From positions 1 through 7,717 of the forward strand of contig CACYZS010000065.1 in NCBI GenBank assembly GCA_902778985.1: a stretch of DNA of 7,717 nucleotides, read 5' to 3'. The notes under the pieces are model-generated. The model searched no databases. It saw nothing but the letters and a program-made list of their open reading frames with translations, and was not told where the DNA came from. The stretch is from an uncultured Ruminococcus sp. Lineage in GTDB: Bacteria; Bacillota; Clostridia; Oscillospirales; CAG-272. Made by a program: the position numbers and the translations under genes. This document shows, piece by piece, positions 1 through 7,226 of the stretch; within the stretch, counting starts at the first letter, position 1; every line of letters begins with the position of its first letter.

Positions 1-1138
1 CGCGAGGGCGGTCATTCCTGCCGCCGGATCGTGCACTGCGGGGGCGACGCGACCGGGCGTGAGACTACGAAACGCCTCGGACAACTCGTGATGGACCGTC
101 CGAATATCGAGGTGCGGTTCAGTTCCTACCTGATCGACATTCTGACCGAAGACAACGCGGTGGTGGGCGCTCTGATCTACGACGGCGCGCCCAAGATCGT
201 CGTCTGCTCGAATATCCTGCTCGCGACGGGCGGGATCGGGCATATTTACCGTTATACGACCAACCCGCGCGGGTCGATCGGCGACGGGATCGCCGCCGCT
301 CTGCGTGCCGGCGTCAAGACCGACCTGATGGAGATGGTGCAGTTCCACCCGACGACGCTGCTTTCCCGCAGCGACAAGAGCCGCCTGTTCCTGATCAGCG
401 AGGCGGTACGCGGCGAGGGCGGGACGCTCCGCAATCTACGCGGAGAAGCCATTATGGAGAACGTACATCGCCTGAAAGACCTGGCGCCGCGCGACATCGT
501 AACGCGTGCGATCTTAGCCGACCTCGACAGAACGGGCGACGAATACGCGCTGCTCGACGTATCCAAGATGACCGAGGATTTCTTCTCTCACCGTTTCCCG
601 ACCATTTATGCCCGTTGCAAGGAAGAGGGGATCGACGTCCCGACGCAGCCCATTCCGATCCACCCGGCACAGCATTATTTCATGGGCGGTATCGTCGCCG
701 ACCTCAACGGGATGACCAATATCGACGGTCTTTACGCCGCAGGGGAATGCGCCTGCACGGGCATCCACGGGGCAAACCGTCTCGCCAGTAACTCGATGCT
801 CGAATGTCTGGTCTTCGGGCGCCGCGTCGCGCGCCATATCGACGAGTGCACCAGAACCGGACGCGACCACCTTTCGCTTACCGGGTCCGTTCAGACCGAC
901 GACACCGTGATCCCGCGCGCCGAGATCACGGGCAAACACGAAATGCTCCGGAAACTGATGAGCAAATACGCCGGAGCCGTCAAGACGAGGGAAGGGCTTT
1001 TGCACGCTAAGACCGAGATCGACAAGATGTTCGCCCTGCTTGACGAAGCGACGCTCTCGACCGTCCACGTCCGCGCTGGCAAGGAAGCACAGCGTCGGCG
1101 CGCACTACATCGTCGACGAGAACGGGAAACCGCTCTGA
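1..1138 (+). CDS. nadB: L-aspartate oxidase NadB, 5'-partial, with a frame break near the 3' end
   Basis: This flavoenzyme oxidises L-aspartate to iminoaspartate, the first step of de novo NAD synthesis, and passes it to quinolinate synthase NadA. Frame 1 is open from base 1 with REGGHS and GDATGR, so the true start and the N-terminal FAD-binding glycine motif lie before the window; the GTG at 31 is internal. Also visible are LATGG, QFHPT, RGEGG, LAPRDIV, HPAQHYFMGG and GLYAAGE followed by HGANRLASNS, the typical order of the NadB/fumarate reductase flavoprotein family. Frame 1 loses similarity after about 1066 and would stop at 1143. Frame 2 from about 1070 reads SALARKHSVGAHY and stops at 1136-1138, which matches the family C-terminus (SALxRxESRGAHY). 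About 14 bases appear to be missing between the two parts, by comparison with remembered family sequences. This is either a sequencing or assembly error or a real lesion. ispE follows one base after this stop. Identity is certain; whether the gene is intact is not. Confidence 0.93.
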
Positions 1139-1139
1139 T

Positions 1140-2018
1140 ATGAAGAGCAAAACCGTGACCGAACTCGCCCCGGCGAAGGTCAATCTGACGCTTTCGGTGG
1201 GTCATAAACGCCCGGACGGCTACCACGATCTGTTGACTTTGATGGAGACCGTCTCGCTCTGCGACATATTGATTGTCAAACCCGAAGAATCGTTTCTGCC
1301 CGAAATTAAGTTGTCAATCTGCGGCAAATATCGCGTCCCGAAAGACCGCACGAACCTCGTCGTTCGAGCGGCGGAAGCGTATTTTGGGGCGTCGGACGAA
1401 CGTTTTTCGGTTTCGGTTTCCCTGGAAAAGAACATCCCGACCGAGGCGGGTCTCGGTGGCGGGAGCGCGGACGCCGCTGCGATGCTCCGCGCCCTGAATC
1501 GGATCGTCGACCGACCGCTTCCGACAAGCGAATTATCCGAACTTGCCGCGTCACTCGGCGCCGACGTCGCGTTCTGTCTTTTCGGCGGGACCGCCGTTTG
1601 CACGGGGATCGGGGAGCGGATCGAACAGGTGTCGGATCCTGCGCGCCGGTTCTATACCGTCGTGATGGGGAAAGAGCGCGTCTCGACTCCCAGCGCCTAC
1701 CGCGCGCTTGATCAAAATAGAGAAGAAATCGGCAAAATTCCGCCGATCCCGCAAAAGAATGATTTGATTGCTCTGGCACGAGGTGAAAAACGCCCGCTTG
1801 CAAACGATTTTGAGACGGTCGTGTTCCCGGAGCATCCCGGGATCGCCGAACGCAAAGCCCGGCTGCTTTCCCTTGGGGCGACCGACGCCCTGATGAGCGG
1901 GAGCGGCGCCGCCGTTTTCGGCGTGTTTCCAGACGAGAATTCCGCAAAACAGGCCGCAGACGCTTTTGACGATGAAGATGCGTTCGCCGTTTCGACCGTC
2001 GCGCAATATTACTGCTAA
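1140..2018 (+). CDS. ispE: 4-diphosphocytidyl-2-C-methyl-D-erythritol kinase IspE
   Basis: This cytosolic GHMP-family kinase phosphorylates the 2-hydroxyl of CDP-methylerythritol using ATP, the fourth enzymatic step of the MEP (non-mevalonate) route to isoprenoid precursors. The 292-aa protein is full length for the family. Visible motifs are APAKVNL near the N-terminus (Lys13 corresponds to the conserved catalytic-site lysine), RPDGYHDL, the glycine-rich ATP loop at about 100-115 (PTEAGLGGGSADAAA), LGADVAF with the conserved Asp142, and the C-terminal GHMP motif MSGSGAAVFG at 252-261. The ATG lies one base after the nadB frame-2 stop, or overlaps the frame-1 stop as ATGA. No strong Shine-Dalgarno sequence is visible (a GGGAAA lies about 11 bases upstream), so translation is probably coupled to nadB. 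The next gene starts 24 bases after the stop, which suggests co-transcription. Confidence 0.96.
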   Translation: MKSKTVTELAPAKVNLTLSVGHKRPDGYHDLLTLMETVSLCDILIVKPEESFLPEIKLSICGKYRVPKDRTNLVVRAAEAYFGASDERFSVSVSLEKNIPTEAGLGGGSADAAAMLRALNRIVDRPLPTSELSELAASLGADVAFCLFGGTAVCTGIGERIEQVSDPARRFYTVVMGKERVSTPSAYRALDQNREEIGKIPPIPQKNDLIALARGEKRPLANDFETVVFPEHPGIAERKARLLSLGATDALMSGSGAAVFGVFPDENSAKQAADAFDDEDAFAVSTVAQYYC

Positions 2019-2026
2019 ATAATATA

Positions 2027-2033
2027 GAAAGGA
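2027..2033 (+). promoter_or_regulatory. Ribosome binding site that selects a TTG start for the LtaS-like gene
   Basis: GAAAGGA ends 9 bases before the TTG at 2043. The first in-frame ATG, at 2055, would be 21 bases away, too far for this site. This favours the TTG start and adds four residues (MKRD) before the ATG. Confidence 0.6.
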
Positions 2034-2042
2034 CGTGTTTCC

Positions 2043-4190
2043 TTGAAACGTGATATGACGAAGAAAAAGAAGAACGACAACGTGGACGAACCCAAGGGAC
2101 GCGGCTTTTTTGCGTATCTGAACCGCCATCCCATTCAGGAGTCCGCCCTGATCGCGCTGGTTCTTGCCTTCGTGATGGAGATCATCAGCCGCCGGTCGCT
2201 GATCTCCGCCGTTTCCTTTACTTTCCACAGTCCGCATTTCTTCCTTGCCGGCTGGGCGGTCATCTTCCTTACGCTCTCGCTCGCGCCGCTCTTCCCGAAA
2301 AAGATCTTTATTTACTGCCTCTTCGGGATCCTCTGGGTCTCGATGGCGATCACCAACGCCGTTCTGGTCGTCGTTCGCACGGCGCCCTTTGAGGCGGTCG
2401 ACTTTTCGATCATCCGCACCGGTCTCGGGATCATCACGATCTATATGAAGGTCTGGCAGATCATACTGATCGCGCTTGCGATCTTGGCGGCTCTTGCCGG
2501 GATCGTGGTGCTGTCGATCAAGGTCAAGAGCCAGAGAGTCATGCTCCGCCGCGCTCTGATCGGGATCGGGCTTTCGGCTCTGATCTCTTTCGGACTGATT
2601 GTTCCGCTCAATCTGCTCGGCTACTATCCCTACGCCTTTTCCAACCTGACCGAGTCCTACGACCGGTACGGGTTCACCTACTGTTTCACCTGCAGTATCT
2701 TCGACCGCGGCGTCAACCGTCCGGAAGGGTACTCGAAGGACGCGGTCGAAAAACTGACGGCGAAGATCGATCAGGAGACCCCCGTCAAAACCGACGCTAC
2801 GCCGAACGTGATCATTCTGCAACTCGAGTCCTTCTTTGACGTCGGGCGGCTCGGGGACGTCACCTTCTCGGAGAACCCGATCCCGTATTTCACAAAACTG
2901 AAGGAGGAGTACTCGTCCGGTCTTCTGACGGTCCCGACCATCGGCGCCGGGACGGCGAACACCGAATTCGAACTCGTGACCGGTATGAGCCATCACGATT
3001 TCGGAACGGGCGAATATCCGTATAAGTCGTTCTTGCAGCGCCAGAGTTGCGAGTCGGTCCCGTATCTGCTCGGGGAACTCGGTTACACCTCGCATGCGAT
3101 CCACAACTATTCCGCCACCTTCTACGCCCGCAACGTCGCGTACGCCTCACTCGGGTTCGACTCCTTCACGCCCATCGAATATATGAACGGTCTGGAGTAT
3201 AATCCGCTCGGCTGGGCAAAAGACAAGATCTTGACCGAAATGATCCTCGACGCGCTCCATTCGACCGACGGTCGCGATATGATCCTGACCATCTCGGTAC
3301 AGGGGCACGGCAAGTATATCGCGGCGGAAGATCCGCGCATCACGGCAACGTCCGGTTCGATCGACGAGGACACGCTCGCGTCGCTGACCTACTATATCAA
3401 CCAGATCAACGAGATGGACGATTTCCTGCGCGACCTGACGACGGCGCTCTCCTTTGAGAACTTCGGGGAAGAAGTGCTGCTGATCATGTACGGCGACCAT
3501 CTGCCCAGTATGGCGTTGACGCAGGACGATTTTGCCGAGGGCAATATGTACCAGACCGATTACGTCGTCTGGTCCAACCGCCCCTTGGAACGCGAAACGC
3601 GCGATCTGTACGCCTATCAACTGTCCGCTTACGCGCTCTCGAAGGTCGGGATCTCGCGCGGGAACGTCATCCGGCTGCACCAGACCGAACTTGCCGCCGG
3701 GACCGAAGATTACGGCGACGAACTGCGGCTTCTCGAATACGATCTCGTCAATGGCAAGAAGTACGCGTACGGGAAGACCGAACGCTACGAGATCAAGGAT
3801 ATGCAGATGGGCGTCAAGGAGATCACGCTCACCTCGATCGCTCCGCTCGGGGAAAAGACCTTCCTTGCGTCGGGTACGAACTTCACCGAATGGAGCGTCG
3901 TCTATCTGAACGGAAAGAAGTGCAACACCGTCTACGTTTCACCGACGCATCTGCGCGTAACGGGGAAGGAACTGAAACCCGGAGATACCGTTACGGTCGA
4001 GCAGGTCTCGGTCGACCGCGTGCGGCTCGGCGCGACCGATCCGATCGTTTACCGCGCGTCCGACGCGCCGCCCCCGAAATCTTGGGGAGAGCGGTTCGGC
4101 TGGACGATCCCGGTCGGCGCGATCGTCTTCTTCGGTCTACTGGAATTGACCGTCGTTCTGCTCAGACGGAACAAGAAAAAGAAAAAGTGA
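2043..4190 (+). CDS. LTA synthase family phosphoglycerol transferase-like membrane protein with C-terminal IPT/TIG-like domain
   Basis: The 715-aa protein resembles LtaS/MdoB-type enzymes, which transfer glycerol phosphate from phosphatidylglycerol to build lipoteichoic acid or related polymers outside the cell. After a lysine-rich cytoplasmic start come about five membrane segments (about 32-49, 64-84, 86-112, 138-160, 170-192), then an extracellular sulfatase-fold domain at about 253-560. Expected active-site elements are present: LESF with Glu262 (metal), GAGTANTEFE with Thr304 as likely nucleophile, SVQGHGKY with His422, and YGDHLPS with Asp485/His486 (metal). Residues about 590-672 look like a small beta-sandwich of IPT/TIG type (SGTNFTEWSVVYLNGK), not part of canonical LtaS. 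A further hydrophobic segment at about 687-707 and a RRNKKKKK tail give a second membrane anchor. The gene follows ispE by 24 bases and ends at a strong hairpin. The family is clear; the polymer made is not. I leave the symbol empty because paralogues in Clostridia differ in role. Confidence 0.88.
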   Translation: MKRDMTKKKKNDNVDEPKGRGFFAYLNRHPIQESALIALVLAFVMEIISRRSLISAVSFTFHSPHFFLAGWAVIFLTLSLAPLFPKKIFIYCLFGILWVSMAITNAVLVVVRTAPFEAVDFSIIRTGLGIITIYMKVWQIILIALAILAALAGIVVLSIKVKSQRVMLRRALIGIGLSALISFGLIVPLNLLGYYPYAFSNLTESYDRYGFTYCFTCSIFDRGVNRPEGYSKDAVEKLTAKIDQETPVKTDATPNVIILQLESFFDVGRLGDVTFSENPIPYFTKLKEEYSSGLLTVPTIGAGTANTEFELVTGMSHHDFGTGEYPYKSFLQRQSCESVPYLLGELGYTSHAIHNYSATFYARNVAYASLGFDSFTPIEYMNGLEYNPLGWAKDKILTEMILDALHSTDGRDMILTISVQGHGKYIAAEDPRITATSGSIDEDTLASLTYYINQINEMDDFLRDLTTALSFENFGEEVLLIMYGDHLPSMALTQDDFAEGNMYQTDYVVWSNRPLERETRDLYAYQLSAYALSKVGISRGNVIRLHQTELAAGTEDYGDELRLLEYDLVNGKKYAYGKTERYEIKDMQMGVKEITLTSIAPLGEKTFLASGTNFTEWSVVYLNGKKCNTVYVSPTHLRVTGKELKPGDTVTVEQVSVDRVRLGATDPIVYRASDAPPPKSWGERFGWTIPVGAIVFFGLLELTVVLLRRNKKKKK

Positions 4191-4194
4191 AACG

Positions 4195-4228
4195 TGACCG
4201 GGGAGAGCAAATACGCTCTCCCCGGTCA
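4195..4228. terminator. Bidirectional terminator between convergent LtaS-like gene and spo0A
   Basis: A perfect 14-bp inverted repeat, TGACCGGGGAGAGC at 4195-4208 and its complement at 4215-4228, encloses a 6-base loop AAATAC. It lies 4 bases after the plus-strand stop (4190) and 5 bases beyond the spo0A stop (4234). On the plus strand it is followed by only a short AT stretch (ATTATT). On the minus strand the T-rich run CTTTTTCTTTTTC follows a few bases later. It probably serves both genes. Confidence 0.88.
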
Positions 4229-4233
4229 ATTAT

Positions 4234-5013
4234 TCAGTACAGTTTGTATTTGAGCCGCAGGTGATCCGCGATCATCGCGATAAACTCCGAGTTGGTCGGC
4301 TTTCCGCGATTGTTCTGGACAGTGTAGCCGAAGTAGGAGTTCAGGGTGTCGACGTCGCCGCGGTCCCACGCGACCTCGATCGCGTGACGGATGGCGCGCT
4401 CCACGCGGGAGGTCGTTGTCTGGTACTTCTTCGCGACGGTGGGATAGAGGATCTTGGTCACAGAATTGATGATCTCGCTGTCCGCGATGGTCAGCATGAT
4501 CGCCGTGCGCAGGTACTGATATCCCTTGATGTGTGCAGGAACGCCGATCTGATGTATGATCTTCGTGACCTGCGCTTCGATGTCTGGGAGTGCGTCGGGG
4601 CGAACGTCTCCGCGGACCCCGTCCCCGCGGCGGGAGGAAGTGAGTGCGGCGATATGGTCGACCAGACTGGCGTAATTCAGCGGTTTGAGAAGGCAAAGGT
4701 CGGCGCCTGCGGAAGTGGCGTCAATGAACGCGGCGGTGTTTGAGACGAGAGAGACGAGGATCGCGATGGGCGGGCGTTCGGAGGTGCTTGACGGTTCTTT
4801 GATCTTCCGGATCAGTCCGATACCGTCGAGTTTCGAGAGCCAGAGGTCGACGATCACGACGTCGGGATGCGTGCGGCGGATTTTCTGCAGCGCCTCGTCG
4901 CCGTTCGCCGCTTCGTCGGGCAGGGGATAGCCCGAGCGGATCAGTTGATCGCGCACCTGACGTCTGAATTCCGCGCTTTCGTCCGCTATGAGTACTTTTG
5001 TGTTTTTTTCCAT
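4234..5013 (-). CDS. spo0A: Sporulation master regulator Spo0A (response regulator)
   Basis: Spo0A is the phosphorelay- or kinase-activated transcription factor that commits Bacillota to sporulation by binding 0A boxes. The 259-aa product has a receiver domain at about 5-125 with Asp11/Glu12, phosphoacceptor Asp56 (VIVDLWL), Ser88 and Lys110 (LKPLN), so phosphorylation chemistry looks intact. A variable linker (about 126-144) leads to the Spo0A-specific C-terminal DNA-binding domain, with [14 protein letters not shown], then [16 protein letters not shown] (about 201-216, recognition helix region), FGYTV and [10 protein letters not shown], all almost identical to the Bacillus and clostridial proteins. 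The start is supported by AGGAG 8 bases upstream. In many Bacillota spoIVB lies just upstream of spo0A; here the upstream neighbour is the divergent pckG. A sigma-A promoter and a possible 0A box lie in the shared intergenic region. Confidence 0.97.
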   Translation of the reverse strand: MEKNTKVLIADESAEFRRQVRDQLIRSGYPLPDEAANGDEALQKIRRTHPDVVIVDLWLSKLDGIGLIRKIKEPSSTSERPPIAILVSLVSNTAAFIDATSAGADLCLLKPLNYASLVDHIAALTSSRRGDGVRGDVRPDALPDIEAQVTKIIHQIGVPAHIKGYQYLRTAIMLTIADSEIINSVTKILYPTVAKKYQTTTSRVERAIRHAIEVAWDRGDVDTLNSYFGYTVQNNRGKPTNSEFIAMIADHLRLKYKLY

Positions 5014-5021
5014 GTTTCCTT

Positions 5022-5026
5022 CTCCT
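5022..5026 (-). promoter_or_regulatory. Ribosome binding site of spo0A
   Basis: AGGAG on the minus strand, 8 bases before the ATG at 5013, inside a purine-rich AAAAAGGAGAAGGAAAC. It fixes the start codon. Confidence 0.8.
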
Positions 5027-5063
5027 TTTTGCTAATCACCGATTTTCGGATTCGGCTGTAATT

Positions 5064-5092
5064 ATTCTACCATAATCTGCCAATTAATGCAA
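5064..5092 (-). promoter_or_regulatory. Sigma-A-type promoter of spo0A
   Basis: Read on the minus strand: -35 TTGCAT (5092-5087), 17-base spacer, -10 TAGAAT (5069-5064). Transcription would start near 5057 and give a leader of about 45 bases. I did not see a convincing sigma-H promoter, which also drives spo0A in Bacillus. Confidence 0.65.
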
Positions 5093-5155
5093 GTGATAAA
5101 GTGGACAAACTTTAAACTGTATCAATTTGCATTTTCCCCGTTTGTTCCAACCGAC

Positions 5156-5162
5156 TGTCGAA
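5156..5162 (+). promoter_or_regulatory. Candidate Spo0A box
   Basis: TGTCGAA matches the 7-base core of the known Spo0A binding site exactly. It lies 64 bases upstream of the spo0A -35 box and 153 bases upstream of the pckG -35 box. A weaker relative, TTTGTCCA on the minus strand, lies at 5102-5109. A 7-base match can occur by chance, so this is suggestive only. Confidence 0.4.
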
Positions 5163-5187
5163 AGGGAATGAGGAGCGCCTCTTTTTG

Positions 5188-5226
5188 GGGGCGAAAAACC
5201 TCGTAAAATCAAGGGATTTCTGCCCC
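5188..5226 (+). other. Imperfect hairpin in the spo0A-pckG intergenic region
   Basis: GGGGCGAAA (5188-5196) can pair with TTTC-T-GCCCC (5217-5226) with one bulged T. A small internal loop then leads to an inner CCT/GGG stem and a loop of about 11 bases. It lies outside the predicted leaders of both genes, so it would be an RNA structure only if a further transcript crosses it. No family is recognised. Confidence 0.35.
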
Positions 5227-5315
5227 TTCGGAACCCGCCCGTCTACGGCAAACGATACGCTTTGACTTTCCCGTTTTTCAAAACCGATTTTTTATTATTT
5301 TTTTCGCGCAAGCAG

Positions 5316-5349
5316 TTGCATTTACGCGGCATTGATGATATAATATAAT
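5316..5349 (+). promoter_or_regulatory. Sigma-A promoter of pckG
   Basis: -35 TTGCAT at 5316-5321, 17-base spacer, and a perfect -10 TATAAT at 5339-5344. A second overlapping TATAAT sits at 5344-5349, with TTTACG (5321-5326) at 17-base spacing. The start of transcription would be near 5351-5356, with a leader of about 55-60 bases. The -35 hexamer is the same as in the divergent spo0A promoter. Confidence 0.75.
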
Positions 5350-5395
5350 CGCAGTAAATTGGATCGCTGCTCAAATTTCGTATTTCTTTATTAAA

Positions 5396-5400
5396 AGGAG
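5396..5400 (+). promoter_or_regulatory. Ribosome binding site of pckG
   Basis: AGGAG (within AAAAGGAG) ends 10 bases before the ATG at 5411. The next in-frame ATG, at 5423, would be 22 bases away, which supports 5411 as the start. Confidence 0.8.
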
Positions 5401-5410
5401 AGCAAATACC

Positions 5411-7183
5411 ATGTCCCCGACAATGACCAACAATCGGTACGTCTTGAACTGGATCGACGAGATGGCGAAGATGACCCGTCCCGCCAAGATCGTCTGGATT
5501 GACGGGACCGAACAGCAGGCAGAGGAACTCCGGCGTGAGGCGTGCTCCACCGGCGAACTGACCAAACTGAACCAGGAACTTCTTCCCGGGTGTTATCTGC
5601 ACCGCACCGCGATCAACGACGTCGCGCGTGTGGAGGGCAGAACTTTCATCTGCACCCGTAAGAAGGAGGACGCCGGGAACATCAACAACTGGATCGATCC
5701 GAAGGAGTGCTACGCGCGCCTCTCGAAACTCTATAACGGAGCCATGGAAGGCAAGACCATGTACGTCATTCCGTACTCCATGGGTATCGTCGGCTCCGAC
5801 TTCGCCAAGTACGGCATCGAACTGACCGACTCGATCTACGTCGTTCTCAATATGCTGATCATGACCCGCGTCGGCAAGAACGTTCTGGACGCTCTCGGCG
5901 ACGATCCCGGGTTCATCAAGGGTCTGCACGCTAAAGCGCAACTCGACGAGGAGAACCGGTACATCTGCCATTTCCCCGAGGACAACACCATCTGGTCGGT
6001 CAACTCGGGTTACGGCGGAAACGTCCTGCTCGGCAAGAAGTGCTTCGCTCTCCGTATCGCTTCCTACCTCGGCAGAAAAGAGGGATGGATGGCGGAACAT
6101 ATGCTGATCCTCGGGATCGAGTATCCCGACGGCGATATCAAGTACATCTGCGCCGCGTTCCCGTCCGCGTGCGGCAAGACCAACCTCGCGATGCTGATCC
6201 CGCCCGAATTCTACCGCAAGAAGGGCTTCAAGGTCTGGACGGTCGGCGACGATATCGCCTGGCTCCGGATCGGCAAAGACGGTCGCCTCTGGGCGGTCAA
6301 CCCCGAAAACGGCTTCTTCGGCGTCGCGCCCGGCACCAACGAAAAGTCCAACCCCAACGCCCTCGCCACGACGAGAAAGAACACCATCTTCACCAACGTC
6401 GTCGAGAACCTCGACAACGAGACGGTCTGGTGGGAAGGTCTTGACAAGAATCCCCCGAAGAACGCGCTCAACTGGAAGGGCGAGAAGTGGGATGCGACCG
6501 ACGGTTCGAAGGGCGCGCACCCGAACTCCCGCTTTACCGCGATGGCGACCAACTGTCCGTGTCTGTCGGATAAGTTCAACGATCCCGCAGGCGTTCCGAT
6601 CTCCGCGATCGTGTTCGGCGGACGCCGTGCCCGCACCGCTCCGCTGGTCTATCAGTCCACGTCCTGGCAGAACGGTACCTTCGTCGGTTCGATCATGGCG
6701 TCCGAAACGACGGCTGCCGCCTCCGGTGCTGTCGGCGTGGTCCGCCGCGACCCGATGGCGATGCGTCCCTTCGTCGGTTACGACATGGGCGACTACTGGA
6801 GCCACTGGCTCGATATGGGCAAGATGATCCCGAATCCGCCGCAGATCTTCCACGTCAACTGGTTCCGTACCGACGACGAGGGGCACTTCCTCTGGCCGGG
6901 TTACGGCGAGAATATGCGCGTCCTGATGTGGATCCTCGCCCGTTGCGAAGGGAAGGTCGACGCCAAGAAGACGCCGATCGGCTACGTTCCTTACGTCAAG
7001 GATCTCGATCTCGAGGGACTTGACGTCGACGAGAAGGTGGTCGAAGGACTGCTCAGCGTCGACGCGAAACTCTGGCTCGAAGACGTGGTCGGTATCCGCG
7101 AGTTCTACGCCCAGGTCGGCGAACGAGTTCCCGGCGAACTCTACGACGAACTGAACGCGCTGGAAGACCGTCTCAGCAAGTAA
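5411..7183 (+). CDS. pckG: GTP-dependent phosphoenolpyruvate carboxykinase
   Basis: This cytosolic enzyme interconverts oxaloacetate and phosphoenolpyruvate with GTP/GDP. It links the C4-acid pool to glycolysis and gluconeogenesis; in anaerobes it can also run in the carboxylating direction. The 590-aa product is full length for the GTP class (human about 622) and clearly not the ATP-type PckA. Motifs include VNSGYGGN near 197-204, GKKCFALR with Lys209/Lys210, AEHM with His230 (metal ligand), the P-loop with reactive cysteine FPSACGKTN (250-258, Cys254), the kinase-2 motif VGDDIAWLR (278-286, Asp281 metal ligand), NPENGFFGVAPGT, HPNSRF, FGGRRA (402-407), MRPFVGY, FHVNWFR and the nucleotide-binding FLWPGYGEN (493-501). 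It stands alone as a single-gene transcript, with its own promoter upstream and a hairpin terminator 9 bases past the stop. Its divergent neighbour is spo0A; a shared control region is possible but unproven. Long antisense open frames here are codon-bias shadows. Confidence 0.97.
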   Translation: MSPTMTNNRYVLNWIDEMAKMTRPAKIVWIDGTEQQAEELRREACSTGELTKLNQELLPGCYLHRTAINDVARVEGRTFICTRKKEDAGNINNWIDPKECYARLSKLYNGAMEGKTMYVIPYSMGIVGSDFAKYGIELTDSIYVVLNMLIMTRVGKNVLDALGDDPGFIKGLHAKAQLDEENRYICHFPEDNTIWSVNSGYGGNVLLGKKCFALRIASYLGRKEGWMAEHMLILGIEYPDGDIKYICAAFPSACGKTNLAMLIPPEFYRKKGFKVWTVGDDIAWLRIGKDGRLWAVNPENGFFGVAPGTNEKSNPNALATTRKNTIFTNVVENLDNETVWWEGLDKNPPKNALNWKGEKWDATDGSKGAHPNSRFTAMATNCPCLSDKFNDPAGVPISAIVFGGRRARTAPLVYQSTSWQNGTFVGSIMASETTAAASGAVGVVRRDPMAMRPFVGYDMGDYWSHWLDMGKMIPNPPQIFHVNWFRTDDEGHFLWPGYGENMRVLMWILARCEGKVDAKKTPIGYVPYVKDLDLEGLDVDEKVVEGLLSVDAKLWLEDVVGIREFYAQVGERVPGELYDELNALEDRLSK

Positions 7184-7192
7184 TCGAAAATG

Positions 7193-7223
7193 AAAACCCC
7201 AGGGAGAGATCTCCGGGGTTTTT
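7193..7223 (+). terminator. Rho-independent terminator of pckG
   Basis: AAAACCCC (7193-7200) pairs with GGGGTTTT (7215-7222). An inner GGAG/CTCC stem surrounds the loop AGAT, with a small asymmetry (AG) on the left. A run of five T ends at 7223. It starts 9 bases after the pckG stop. Confidence 0.9.
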
Positions 7224-7226
7224 CAT

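Larger units (their letters stand above)
5093..5315. other. Intergenic core between the spo0A and pckG promoters
   Basis: The whole spo0A-pckG gap is 397 bases (5014-5410). The 223 bases between the two promoters hold no credible gene. They contain an exact Spo0A-box core at 5156-5162, an imperfect hairpin at 5188-5226 and a T-rich tract at about 5288-5304. The composition is AT-richer than the flanking genes. The only ATG with a purine stretch before it (5168) gives 12 codons and has its Shine-Dalgarno-like sequence too close. Confidence 0.6.

Noticed and set aside
514..1068. 184-codon minus-strand open frame opposite nadB
   Set aside because: The opposite strand carries clear NadB motifs; no RBS or family signature supports the antisense frame.
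1070..1143. Frame-1 end of nadB overlapping ispE as ATGA
   Set aside because: The overlap is of a common kind, but the residues (arginine-rich) do not match NadB, while frame 2 gives the conserved C-terminus.
1551..3104. 517-codon open frame on the minus strand opposite ispE and the LtaS-like gene
   Set aside because: It spans two well-supported plus-strand genes, is dominated by Arg, Asp and Gln, and shows no domain. It is a codon-bias shadow.
4261..4743. 160-codon plus-strand open frame opposite spo0A
   Set aside because: It lies wholly inside spo0A, whose DNA-binding domain is unambiguous, and follows directly after a strong terminator.
5169..5186. GAGG-AGCG-CCTC followed by five T, considered as a terminator
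   Set aside because: The stem is only 4 bp and there is no upstream plus-strand gene to terminate.
5168..5206. Short ATG frame of 12 codons in the spo0A-pckG gap, considered as a leader peptide
   Set aside because: The purine stretch is almost adjacent to the ATG, no promoter sits before it, and it lies upstream of the pckG promoter, so it could not attenuate pckG.
5243..6886. 547-codon open frame on the minus strand opposite pckG
   Set aside because: It is antisense to an unmistakable GTP-PEPCK. Its composition (rich in Arg, Asp, Val, Glu and Gly) is the usual shadow of GC-biased codons, with no recognisable domain or ribosome binding site.
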